Shown piece after piece: positions 1-5,842 of a DNA stretch of 6,594 nucleotides (position 1 is its first letter; every line of letters starts with the position of its first letter). This DNA is from Candidatus Neomicrothrix sp. UBA2110 (lineage in GTDB: Bacteria > Actinomycetota > Acidimicrobiia > Acidimicrobiales > Poriferisodalaceae). The translations under genes were made by a program, and so were the position numbers. The notes below the pieces were generated by a model. The model did no database searches. It had not been told where the DNA came from and saw nothing but the letters and a program-made list of their open reading frames with translations. The stretch covers positions 1 to 6,594 of the forward strand of contig DCYM01000008.1 of NCBI GenBank assembly GCA_002331465.1, written 5' to 3'.

Positions 1-43
1 CGGGCTCTGTAGCGCCCACCCCGAGATCCTGAAATGAATTCAC
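1..43 (-). CDS. Probable DEAD-box ATP-dependent RNA helicase, N-terminal fragment (cut by window edge)
   Basis: Only the first 14 codons are inside the window. Starting from the GTG at 43-41 they read VNSFQDLGVGATEP. A GAGAGG Shine-Dalgarno sequence (56 to 51) sits 7 bases upstream, ideal spacing, which picks this start over nearby GTGs. The pattern F-x-x-L-G-V right after the start is the usual opening of DEAD-box RNA helicases, where the aromatic residue precedes the Q motif that reads the adenine of ATP. It lies 39 bases downstream of the cupredoxin on the same strand, so the two are probably co-transcribed. The Q motif, Walker A and DEAD box lie outside the window, so the family call rests on a short match to the family pattern. 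Another gene with a similar start cannot be excluded. Confidence 0.45.
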   Translation of the reverse strand, partial: MNSFQDLGVGATEP

Positions 44-50
44 GCACGAA

Positions 51-56
51 CCTCTC
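51..56 (-). promoter_or_regulatory. Ribosome binding site of the helicase-like gene
   Basis: GAGAGG on the minus strand, 7 bases from the GTG at 43-41. It decides the start and shows that a real gene begins at the window edge. Confidence 0.5.
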
Positions 57-82
57 GGCGTTGAAACCAGAGGTATCAGGGT

Positions 83-499
83 TCAGGTCCCGCCAACGTT
101 GATGGTTATGCGGCCGCTCGAGTGAAGCGAACAGAATCCCTCGACGGTGGCGGCCTCGGCAAACTTCGTATCGAGCCGGTCGCCAGCGGGAATGAGGAAG
201 GGGCCGATCTGATGAGCCGTCGAGTCCTCGTTGATCACGGTGAGCTGGTCCCGAAGCCTGAAGTCGAGGTCTGCGGGGATGATGTCGACGTCGTGTCCCA
301 AACTGAGGCGCATCGCCGTCCCTTCTGGGATAGTGATCACGTGTCGTTCGGGCTCTGGTTGGCCAACAACCCGGCTGAGAGTCACGCTGCCAACGACCAT
401 CGCCGTCGCAACAATGGCGAAGAGGACCAACACGGCTCGCGAGGAGCGATCCGAGCGACCGCCGGAAATCCTCACCCAGGAAGCGTCCACAACCACCAA
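83..499 (-). CDS. Membrane-anchored cupredoxin-domain protein
   Basis: A 138-residue protein with a short basic N-terminus, one hydrophobic segment at about residues 22-46, and a small beta-rich domain from about 52 to the end. It is probably a membrane-anchored, outward-facing copper or electron-transfer protein. The domain ends in the cupredoxin pattern: His96 (AHQIGP) followed by Cys123 and His126 in a C-S-L-H motif, which match the Cys and two His ligands of type 1 copper sites. The usual axial Met after the second His is missing: the strand continues directly as SSGRITINV. This could mean a three-ligand or non-redox site. The start is uncertain. The longest frame opens with TTG at 499 without a good ribosome site; GTG codons at 494-496 and 488-490 are alternatives, and all keep the membrane segment. 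It is transcribed away from the MFS gene and toward the helicase fragment. Physiological role unknown. Confidence 0.75.
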   Translation of the reverse strand: MVVVDASWVRISGGRSDRSSRAVLVLFAIVATAMVVGSVTLSRVVGQPEPERHVITIPEGTAMRLSLGHDVDIIPADLDFRLRDQLTVINEDSTAHQIGPFLIPAGDRLDTKFAEAATVEGFCSLHSSGRITINVGGT

Positions 500-571
500 A
501 TCTAATCGGTGTTCGATAGAGTTTCAGCGGTTTGCTGCGTCGGCAGCGGAATAGCTGATGGGAGCTACGGC
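500..571. promoter_or_regulatory. Divergent intergenic region between cupredoxin and MFS genes
   Basis: About 70 bases must hold the promoters of both divergent genes. No convincing -35/-10 pair was recognised. It contains a short inverted repeat, GCTGC (534-538) / GCAGC (543-547) with a 4-base loop. The GCTG of its left arm could instead pair with CAGC at 525-528, so two small stems compete. These sit just upstream of the MFS ribosome site and could be an operator or leader structure, but they are short enough to occur by chance. Confidence 0.35.
560..564 (+). promoter_or_regulatory. Ribosome binding site deciding the MFS start
   Basis: GGGAG followed by 7 bases and GTG at 572. This is the only well-spaced Shine-Dalgarno near the 5' end of the frame and argues against the longer start at 509. 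Confidence 0.6.
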
Positions 572-1906
572 GTGACAGAGGTCCAAGACCCGGTGCTTGG
601 GACTGGCGAACAACTTTTGACCGGCGGCCGGGACATTGAGCGAGTGCAGCGTCGGACCGTCCAAACGCTGCTCACGAGCCAGATGTGCGGCGGAATCGGG
701 TTGGTGGCGGGCTACTCCGTGACGGCTCTGCTTGCGGATGACATCACTGGTTCGAAGACCTTGGCGGGTCTTGCCGCTGCCTGTCTGTCGATCGGCGCCG
801 CGATCGCGTCTTTCCCGTTGGCGCGCATGATGGCTCGAAGCGGCCGACGTCCCGGTCTGCGGACGGGCTATGTCCTTGCTGCGATCGGTGCATTTCTTGC
901 TGTGTTGGCGGCAATTACCCGGCAGTTTCTGTTCCTGCCTTTCGGAGTGGCCCTCATCGGCATCGGCAACGCCACCAACATGGCGACTCGCTACGCTGCA
1001 GCGGACCTCGCTAAGCCCGAGCGCCGAGCGCAGACGATCGGCCTGGTCGTCGCAGCCACGTCAATCGGTTCGGGTTTCGGATCGCTGGTCTCTCTGTCGG
1101 TGTTCGACCCCATCGGACGCAGCTTCGGTCTCCCCGACTACGCGGGTTCGTTCCTCGCCGGCGCCTTGCTGTTCCTAGTGGCAGCCGCGATTATAGAGAT
1201 TCGATTGCGGCCGGATCCGCTAGTACTAGCCGGCGGGGTGGGTAGCGACGGCAAAGACACAAGGCTGCCGTTCAGAGCTGCGCTGAGGCTGATCCTCGCG
1301 AACCCCAAGGCTCGACTGGCAGTGCTTGCGATGATGGTCAGCCAGGCCACGATGGTTGGCACCATGACCCTCACGCCGCTGCACATGAACGACGGCGGAC
1401 AAAGCAAGGGCGCGATCAGCATCATGCTGTTCAGCCACATCCTTGGCATGTACGCCTTGAGCCCCCTGGTCGGTCGGCTCGCCGACCAGATCGGGCGCTA
1501 CCCAATGCTGGTTTTTTCTGGGGTGCTCTGCGCGGCCGGTTCGTTGTGGGCAGGATTCACGCCGCCCGAAGGATTCATCGGAATCACTGGCGGCCAGACC
1601 GTGATTGGCCTCGCGTGGTGTTTCGGCATCATCGCAGCGAGCGGACTGCTAACAGAAGCGTTTCCGGTCGAGCAGAGTGCCAGCGTCCAAGGCGCCGGCG
1701 ACATGTGCATGATGGCGTTTGGGGCAGTCGCCGGTATTTCGGCCGGCGCCATCGTGTCCTATCGCAGCTATCTCGATCTCAATTTGGCCGCTGCGATGCT
1801 CGGCGTGGTCCTGGTGCTTGGGGTGCTGTTCACCGTCGCCGCCACGGCCCGGGGAGGCCAGCGCGGGCAAACCGTGTTCGCTGTCACGCCGAAGCCCGGT
1901 CACTGA
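572..1906 (+). CDS. Major facilitator superfamily permease (12 membrane segments)
   Basis: A 444-residue integral membrane protein of normal MFS length. Hydrophobic segments fall at roughly 32-55, 64-85, 99-117, 118-137, 155-176, 190-210, 246-268, 281-302, 310-328, 337-359, 374-396 and 403-424, i.e. two bundles of six joined by a polar loop at about 211-244. The MFS motif A loop appears after segment 2 (ARMMARSGRRPG, about 84-95) and is repeated in the second half (GRLADQIGRYPML, 301-313). The stretch RYAAADLAKPERRAQTIGLVV (140-160) resembles a common actinobacterial permease/exporter subfamily. It would move a small molecule by proton coupling; substrate and direction cannot be told. The frame is open from a GTG at 509, but the GTG at 572 has the good ribosome site, and the extra 21 residues of the longer version look non-conserved. 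It converges with the PLP-rhodanese gene. Rare CTA, GTA and ATA codons cluster just before and in the central loop. Confidence 0.85.
   Translation: MTEVQDPVLGTGEQLLTGGRDIERVQRRTVQTLLTSQMCGGIGLVAGYSVTALLADDITGSKTLAGLAAACLSIGAAIASFPLARMMARSGRRPGLRTGYVLAAIGAFLAVLAAITRQFLFLPFGVALIGIGNATNMATRYAAADLAKPERRAQTIGLVVAATSIGSGFGSLVSLSVFDPIGRSFGLPDYAGSFLAGALLFLVAAAIIEIRLRPDPLVLAGGVGSDGKDTRLPFRAALRLILANPKARLAVLAMMVSQATMVGTMTLTPLHMNDGGQSKGAISIMLFSHILGMYALSPLVGRLADQIGRYPMLVFSGVLCAAGSLWAGFTPPEGFIGITGGQTVIGLAWCFGIIAASGLLTEAFPVEQSASVQGAGDMCMMAFGAVAGISAGAIVSYRSYLDLNLAAAMLGVVLVLGVLFTVAATARGGQRGQTVFAVTPKPGH
1219..1230. repeat. Perfect 12-bp palindrome inside the MFS gene
   Basis: GCTAGTACTAGC is its own reverse complement. 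It encodes part of the start of the central cytoplasmic loop, using the rare codons CTA-GTA-CTA. Probably an incidental result of the codon run, but unusual for this GC-rich DNA. Confidence 0.5.
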
Positions 1907-2091
1907 GCATGTGGCGAGCCCGCCGTCTTAGTAACGAGGGACTCAAGTGAACTTTCAATGCTGGATTCTTCTAGTTCTCGGGAGCCGCGCATTACGAATC
2001 GCATCTAAACGGCGACACCTAACTACTTCAGCCTTGGTGTGAAGCTCTCGCTCCTGCTAGCCGACGGCAACGGTGGAACTGGTGGGCCCCC
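1907..2091. other. Convergent intergenic region, no clear terminator
   Basis: This is the space between the stops of two convergent genes. No GC-rich hairpin with a T-run was found on either strand. The only candidates are weak 5-bp stems: CTTCA (2026-2030) with TGAAG (2040-2044), and ACACC (2015-2019) with GGTGT (2036-2040). No open frame with a credible start and family match was seen. Confidence 0.5.
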
Positions 2092-3426
2092 TCAGGTTGA
2101 CGTGACGGCGAATCCTTGCTCGTCCCATGCCTGTGTGCCGCCGGTGATACTTCTAGCGTTTCGGTAGCCGATGCTGTTCAGGAACAACACACCCGATAGT
2201 GAAAGGTTTCCGCGCTCGCACACGCTGAGCAACGGCGCGTCGAGGTCTTCTGGAAGGAATGGAGCGAGGTCGGCTAGGTCGTCGAGCGGCATATTGATCG
2301 CACCGGGGATGTGTCGCTGGCGGTGGGCGTCGGGCTCGCGCACGTCAATCACTAAGGGTTCGTGTTGTTGCCAGAAGTCGTGAGCAGCGTCGACGTCGAC
2401 TGCCAGATTCGAGTTGACCCGAGCGTTCTCGATCATCGAATCCAGCAACTGTTCGCGTTTGGTTCCTGACGGCGGTGCTGTTCCCAGCCCGGGAACATTG
2501 CGCAGAATCGATGAGGCGTATTTGAAAACGCTGTCAGGGAAGATCACCACTACAACGTTGCCTGGTTCGTCTGGTACTGACCTCAACGCACCCGCCAACG
2601 CCATACCCGAACTGGGCCCTGCGGTGAGGCTCTCTTCTTGGTTGATCCGCTGACACATCTCGAAGGCCAGCTTGTTGTCCACCTCGATGAGCCCGTCGTA
2701 TTTCTCCGGTGTGAAGAACTCGGTTTGGCTCAGCTGGGCGAGGCTGCGAACACCAGGAATGTCGTGACCCGCGGCGGGATGCACACCAAGTACCTGGACA
2801 CCTCGGTCCTGTTCTTTCAAGAAGCGTCCCGAACCGTTGATGGTCCCGCAAGTACCCAGACCTGCAACGAAGTGGGTGACGCGACCGGCGGTCTGATGCC
2901 ACACCTCAGGTCCGGTGGTGCGATAGTGCGCGTCCGGGTTGGCCTCGTTCGTGTACTGATTCAACATTTCAAATTCGGGCTGCTGCGCGATCTCGTCAGC
3001 CCTGGCAATGGCACCTTCAGGTGCCCCCGGAGCTGGACACAACGAATCTTCGAGCTCGACCACATCGACCCCTGCGAGACGCAGAACCGTACGCTTCTCG
3101 AGCGGGATCTGGTTAGAGAGAGGGGTGGTTAGGGAATAACCCTTCGCATTGGAGACCATGGCGAGAGCGAGACCCGTGTTGCCTGAAGTTGGCTCCACCA
3201 ACTTTTGAGCCGAACCCACCCGCCCGGACTCTTCCGCGTCACGCACCATGTTCCACGCGACCCGGTCCTTGACAGCGCCAAACGGGTTGTACCACTCCAG
3301 CTTCGCGTACACCTCGGTGTGCTCGAAGGGAACCAGGCGCGACAAACGAACCATCGGAGTGGGGTTGTCGACGTTCGACAGCAAACCGAGAACCGAGTCG
3401 TAAACACGACGGGAACTGTCATTCAC
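2092..3426 (-). CDS. Cysteine synthase-type PLP enzyme fused to a C-terminal rhodanese domain
   Basis: A 444-residue fusion. Residues 1 to about 315 are a fold-type II PLP enzyme of the cysteine synthase/CysM class. They carry NPFGAVKDR with the PLP-binding Lys53, the substrate loop PTSGNTG (79-85), the phosphate-binding loop GLGTCGT (189-195) and GPSSG with Ser273 near the pyridine nitrogen. Residues about 340-444 are a rhodanese domain: DVREPDAH...HIPGAINMPL, then the catalytic loop C403-E-R-G-N-L-S. The Cys is kept but the usual Arg of the loop is Leu. Arg227, in IPGVRSL, sits where mycobacterial CysM and archaeal O-phosphoserine sulfhydrylases have an Arg that binds O-phosphoserine, so that acceptor is plausible (inference). 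The rhodanese part may deliver sulfane sulfur to the synthase active site. Start: GGAGGT lies 7 bases before the GTG at 3426-3424; the in-frame GTG at 3435 overlaps this site and is unlikely. A palindromic repeat lies upstream. Confidence 0.88.
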   Translation of the reverse strand: MNDSSRRVYDSVLGLLSNVDNPTPMVRLSRLVPFEHTEVYAKLEWYNPFGAVKDRVAWNMVRDAEESGRVGSAQKLVEPTSGNTGLALAMVSNAKGYSLTTPLSNQIPLEKRTVLRLAGVDVVELEDSLCPAPGAPEGAIARADEIAQQPEFEMLNQYTNEANPDAHYRTTGPEVWHQTAGRVTHFVAGLGTCGTINGSGRFLKEQDRGVQVLGVHPAAGHDIPGVRSLAQLSQTEFFTPEKYDGLIEVDNKLAFEMCQRINQEESLTAGPSSGMALAGALRSVPDEPGNVVVVIFPDSVFKYASSILRNVPGLGTAPPSGTKREQLLDSMIENARVNSNLAVDVDAAHDFWQQHEPLVIDVREPDAHRQRHIPGAINMPLDDLADLAPFLPEDLDAPLLSVCERGNLSLSGVLFLNSIGYRNARSITGGTQAWDEQGFAVTST

Positions 3427-3433
3427 GTCCAAC

Positions 3434-3439
3434 ACCTCC
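3434..3439 (-). promoter_or_regulatory. Ribosome binding site deciding the PLP-rhodanese start
   Basis: GGAGGT on the minus strand, 7 bases from the GTG at 3426-3424. The site overlaps the alternative GTG at 3435-3433, which excludes that codon as an efficient start. Confidence 0.7.
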
Positions 3440-3453
3440 GTTTATCTGGACAG

Positions 3454-3480
3454 GAAAGACCTACACACGATCGGTCTTTC
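3454..3480. promoter_or_regulatory. Inverted repeat GAAAGACC-N11-GGTCTTTC, candidate operator or leader stem
   Basis: Perfect 8-bp arms (3454-3461 and 3473-3480) with an 11-base spacer, ending 27 bases upstream of the PLP-rhodanese start. The geometry suits a dimeric repressor or activator. If transcribed, it would instead form an 8-bp stem with an 11-base loop before the ribosome site. No run of T follows, so it is not a standard terminator. The surrounding stretch 3481-3631 is visibly more AT-rich than the genes, as expected for a promoter region. Confidence 0.55.
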
Positions 3481-3631
3481 AGTGTTGAACCGTAGCGAAG
3501 ACGCTCACCTTAAGTGGCAAATTGTTGCAAAAAATATGCGTCTGGGGTGGCTGGTAGAAATAATTCTGCGTGGTTTATCTCTCGTTAGCTTATTCTTCGA
3601 ACATTTTTGTTCATGTCAGCGGCCGTGCAGA

Positions 3632-4570
3632 TCAGCTAAGTAACTCGTCGCGTCGCAGGGCGAGAACCTGCTGGATCGCGTCGTGGTCTCCAACACAGCG
3701 AATGACGAGATGCTGGGCGCCGCCTTCCACAAAGGAGCGAACGAAGTCGATGACCTGGTCGGCGGTTCCACCCTTGCATGCCTGGAAGCTGCGCATCGCG
3801 GGTGCAGGGGCGCTGTAGTAGCCCTCTAGATAGGTGTCGATAGCTGCCTCGGCTTCGGTGGGGTCGTCCATGATCGACACCGTGAGATAGATCGCGGTGG
3901 TGAGGTCTTCGAGGTTGCGGCCCGCCGCAGTAGCCGCTGCCCGAAACTCCTCGTTTCTTCTAGCGAACGTTGCTGCGTCGGGGCCGATGGGGAACCAGCC
4001 GTCGTGGTGTTTGGCGGTTCGCTCAATGCCAGCGCTGACGGTCGCTGCACTCCAGATCAACGGGCCGCCTTCGCGATGTGGGACAGGGGCGAGCACGCCC
4101 GCGTCAACTGACCAACGTCCCTCCCACGAAACCGGTTCACCGCTCCAGAGGGCGCGACACAATCGGATCCCTTCCATGTAGCGCCCCACCCGGCGTTCAA
4201 AGGGGACCCCGGCAGCAGCGAACTCATGGCGCACTGCGGGGGTGTCGGGAGCGATTCCGGCGCCGACGATGAGCCGGCCTTCGGAGATCTGGTCGACGGT
4301 CGCGAGCTGCTGGGCGAGCACGACCGGGTTACGAAGCGCTGGTAGTAAAACCGCCGTACCCACCACGATCTCAGGGATCGCGCCAGCGACGCCTGCGAGA
4401 AGGGTGATCGGGTCATGTCGTGGTCGGGCCAACAGCGAGTCGCCCGCCCAAATCGAGTCGAAGCCGAGGTCCGCAGCTCGCTTTGCCGCGTCGATCATCG
4501 GTCGAACCGACGGGCTCGCCTGCATGACTTTCTCGCGGGTGGGCAACAGGTATCCGAGCTTCACGGTCAT
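3632..4570 (-). CDS. Luciferase-like (LLM class) flavin/F420-dependent oxidoreductase
   Basis: A 312-residue single-domain TIM-barrel enzyme of the bacterial luciferase superfamily. Diagnostic stretches are LGYLLPTRE at the N-terminus (first beta strand), ADLGFDSIWAGDSL (33-46), IVVGTAVLLPALRNPVVLAQQLATVD (68-93) and ISEGRLIVGAGIAP (95-108), the superfamily core that binds FMN or coenzyme F420. The later GPLIWSAATVSAGIERTAKHHDGW (169-192) is the usual substrate/cofactor-side strand and helix. The length fits the F420-dependent or methylene-H4MPT-reductase-like subgroup and is shorter than SsuD-type alkanesulfonate monooxygenases, so sulfonate cleavage is not shown. It may be a monooxygenase or a dehydrogenase/reductase. 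ATG start with GGGAG (4584 to 4580) 9 bases upstream. It is divergent from the quinone-oxidoreductase gene and upstream of the PLP-rhodanese gene on the same strand. Confidence 0.85.
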   Translation of the reverse strand: MTVKLGYLLPTREKVMQASPSVRPMIDAAKRAADLGFDSIWAGDSLLARPRHDPITLLAGVAGAIPEIVVGTAVLLPALRNPVVLAQQLATVDQISEGRLIVGAGIAPDTPAVRHEFAAAGVPFERRVGRYMEGIRLCRALWSGEPVSWEGRWSVDAGVLAPVPHREGGPLIWSAATVSAGIERTAKHHDGWFPIGPDAATFARRNEEFRAAATAAGRNLEDLTTAIYLTVSIMDDPTEAEAAIDTYLEGYYSAPAPAMRSFQACKGGTADQVIDFVRSFVEGGAQHLVIRCVGDHDAIQQVLALRRDELLS

Positions 4571-4667
4571 GGTTCGATTCTCCCAGATGGAAACGGCGAC
4601 AACAAAGAACGAAGGACCCGAGCTACCCCGTCTTTATCGTTTAGGACTGTTATGGGGTTCGGCACCG

Positions 4668-4684
4668 GACCTCGTGTCGAGGTC
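4668..4684. promoter_or_regulatory. Palindrome GACCTCG-TGT-CGAGGTC, candidate operator
   Basis: Perfect 7-bp arms around a 3-base centre, 97 bases upstream of the luciferase-like start and 181 upstream of the dehydrogenase start. Size and symmetry suit a TetR- or GntR-type dimer site controlling the divergent promoters. No regulator gene is present in the window to assign it to. Confidence 0.55.
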
Positions 4685-4757
4685 TAGGGTTGAGGTAGAG
4701 ACGGAGAACGTTCGCAAACCGTTCAGTGTGATGATTGGTGGGCGACTGAGTTGCTGG

Positions 4758-4797
4758 GGGATCGGTGGAGATAACTGCCTGTAAGGCATGCGATCCC
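4758..4797. promoter_or_regulatory. Nested double stem in the leader of the dehydrogenase gene
   Basis: Outer arms GGGATCG (4758-4764) and CGATCCC (4791-4797) pair perfectly. Inside them TGCCT (4776-4780) pairs with AGGCA (4784-4788) around a GTA loop, leaving an uneven internal loop of 11 and 2 bases. It ends 68 bases before the ATG of the dehydrogenase. It could be an RNA leader structure or two overlapping protein sites. There is no T-run after it, so a simple terminator is unlikely, and it matches no riboswitch class I recognise. Confidence 0.45.
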
Positions 4798-4865
4798 GAC
4801 ATTCAAGTCAAGGTGGTCGCTCCCGAGCTAACAAATACTGAGGTTCTCCCCGGCGGTCTGAGGTC

Positions 4866-5837
4866 ATGAAGCAGTGGTGGGCAGTACCTGGGGAAAACGG
4901 GGCGGTTTCAGAACTACGCGATGTTCGAGTTCCAACACCTGGATTTGGTGAGGTTTTGGTCCGCATGGCTGGGGCGGGCGTCAACCGAGGCGAATTAATG
5001 TTCAATCGTGTCTTGAGAACCGATAACCCGAAGGCTCGTGCGGTGCGATCGGGAATCGAGATAGCGGGTGTCATCGAAACTCTGGGCGACGGTGTGGATG
5101 GCTGGTCTGTAGGGGACCGTGTCATGGCGCGGGGTGTTGCGTGTCACGCGGAGGCGGCCCTCGTAGACGTTGAAGCGCTGATGCCTAGCCCAGTGGAGCT
5201 CAGCGATGTTGAGGCCGCAGCTATCCCTAATGTGTTTGTCACCGCCCACGACGCGATCGTCACGGTTGCCGGGGTGACGGCGGCAGACACGGTTCTGATT
5301 ACTGCTGGCTCATCGGGTGTGGGGACGGCTGCGATTCAAATTGTGAAGCATCTCGGGGCAACGGCGATCGCGACTACGCGGTCGCCGGCTAAGGCTGCTG
5401 CACTCGTTGACCTAGGCGCAGATCATGTCGCCGACACGTCCTCACCGGATTGGTTGTCTTCGATGGTTGATCAGATAGGTCCAGTGACATGTGTGATCGA
5501 CCAGGTTGGTGGTGATCTATTTCCTGGTCTGTTGAGTGCCCTCGAGGTTCTGGGCCGCTATGTCAGCGTTGGTCGTAACGCAGGGTCGGCTTCAACTATT
5601 GACCTTGACCTGGTGGCCCGAAATCGGCTTACTCTTGTTGGCGTGACCTTTCGCACGCGGAGTCCCATTGAGGTACTTGAGTGCAGCAGGCGTTTCGCGG
5701 CTGACCTGTGGTCGTCGTTTGGCTCGGGTGCTCTGCGACCGGTAGTCGATCGGACCTTTGGGTTGGATGACCTCCCGGGAGCACATGAGTACATGGGAAG
5801 CAATGCTCAATTTGGCAAGATCTTGTTGGTGCCCTAA
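4866..5837 (+). CDS. Zinc-free quinone-oxidoreductase-like NAD(P)H dehydrogenase (MDR superfamily)
   Basis: 323 residues, the normal length for the quinone oxidoreductase branch of medium-chain dehydrogenases. An N-terminal GroES-like domain (about 1-118, with PTPGFGEVLVRMAGAGVN at 23-40 and GWSVGDRVMA at 79-88) is followed by a Rossmann domain with the nucleotide loop AGSSGVGTAAIQ (147-158) and LGATAIATTRSPAK (163-176). The cysteines of the structural zinc site and the catalytic zinc ligands of alcohol dehydrogenases are absent, so NADPH-dependent reduction of a quinone or enone is more likely than alcohol oxidation. The substrate is unknown. ATG is the only possible start: an in-frame TGA lies shortly upstream with no other start codon between. 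The GAGG sits only 2 bases from the ATG, so initiation may be weak or rely on GGCGG further upstream. It uses some rare codons (TTA at residue 44, AGA at 51). It probably forms an operon with the dioxygenase 5 bases downstream. Confidence 0.87.
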   Translation: MKQWWAVPGENGAVSELRDVRVPTPGFGEVLVRMAGAGVNRGELMFNRVLRTDNPKARAVRSGIEIAGVIETLGDGVDGWSVGDRVMARGVACHAEAALVDVEALMPSPVELSDVEAAAIPNVFVTAHDAIVTVAGVTAADTVLITAGSSGVGTAAIQIVKHLGATAIATTRSPAKAAALVDLGADHVADTSSPDWLSSMVDQIGPVTCVIDQVGGDLFPGLLSALEVLGRYVSVGRNAGSASTIDLDLVARNRLTLVGVTFRTRSPIEVLECSRRFAADLWSSFGSGALRPVVDRTFGLDDLPGAHEYMGSNAQFGKILLVP

Positions 5838-5842
5838 TCGCT

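Larger units (their letters stand above)
3427..3631 (-). promoter_or_regulatory. AT-rich promoter/leader region of the PLP-rhodanese gene
   Basis: This is 205 bases between the luciferase-like gene and the PLP-rhodanese gene on the same strand, long enough for an independent promoter. It holds the inverted repeat at 3454-3480 and a small stem GAACA-TTTT-TGTTC (3599-3612) just after the stop of the upstream gene. No strong -35/-10 pair could be fixed. The small stem has no following T-run in the minus direction, so a terminator is not supported. Confidence 0.4.
4571..4865. promoter_or_regulatory. Divergent control region between the oxidoreductase and dehydrogenase-dioxygenase groups
   Basis: 295 bases with no credible gene; the long open frame crossing it is the shadow of the luciferase-like gene. 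It must hold the promoters for both directions. Two strong palindromic structures lie inside it (4668-4684 and 4758-4797), listed separately. A TTGACT reading leftward at about 4812-4807 resembles a -35 box, but no matching -10 at the right distance was found. Confidence 0.5.

Noticed and set aside
111..123. GCGGCCGCTCGAG, adjacent NotI and XhoI sites as in cloning-vector polylinkers
   Set aside because: On the minus strand it encodes the S-S-G-R part of the cupredoxin C-terminus directly after the C-S-L-H copper motif, in frame with plausible family sequence on both sides. It is native sequence, not vector.
122..505. Long plus-strand open frame opposite the cupredoxin
   Set aside because: No membrane segment or family pattern, no ribosome site, and it mirrors a recognisable gene on the other strand.
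2015..2044. Terminator hairpin between the convergent genes
   Set aside because: Only 5-bp stems with long loops and no T-run on either strand.
2638..3132. Plus-strand open frame of 164 codons
   Set aside because: Lies wholly antisense to the PLP domain, whose motifs are clear on the minus strand.
3597..3614. GAAC...GTTC dyad resembling an actinobacterial LexA (SOS) box
   Set aside because: The half sites are 6 bases apart rather than the 4 of the mycobacterial box, and the outer bases do not match on the right arm. It is also just after a stop codon rather than at a promoter.
4706..4713. GAACGTTC palindrome as a regulator site
   Set aside because: Eight bases of symmetry only, with no spacer and no second convincing copy; likely chance.
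4242..4784. Plus-strand open frame of 180 codons spanning the end of the luciferase-like gene and the control region
   Set aside because: Its first part is antisense to the conserved luciferase-like N-terminus and the rest shows no domain-like sequence; it is a shadow of GC-rich coding DNA.
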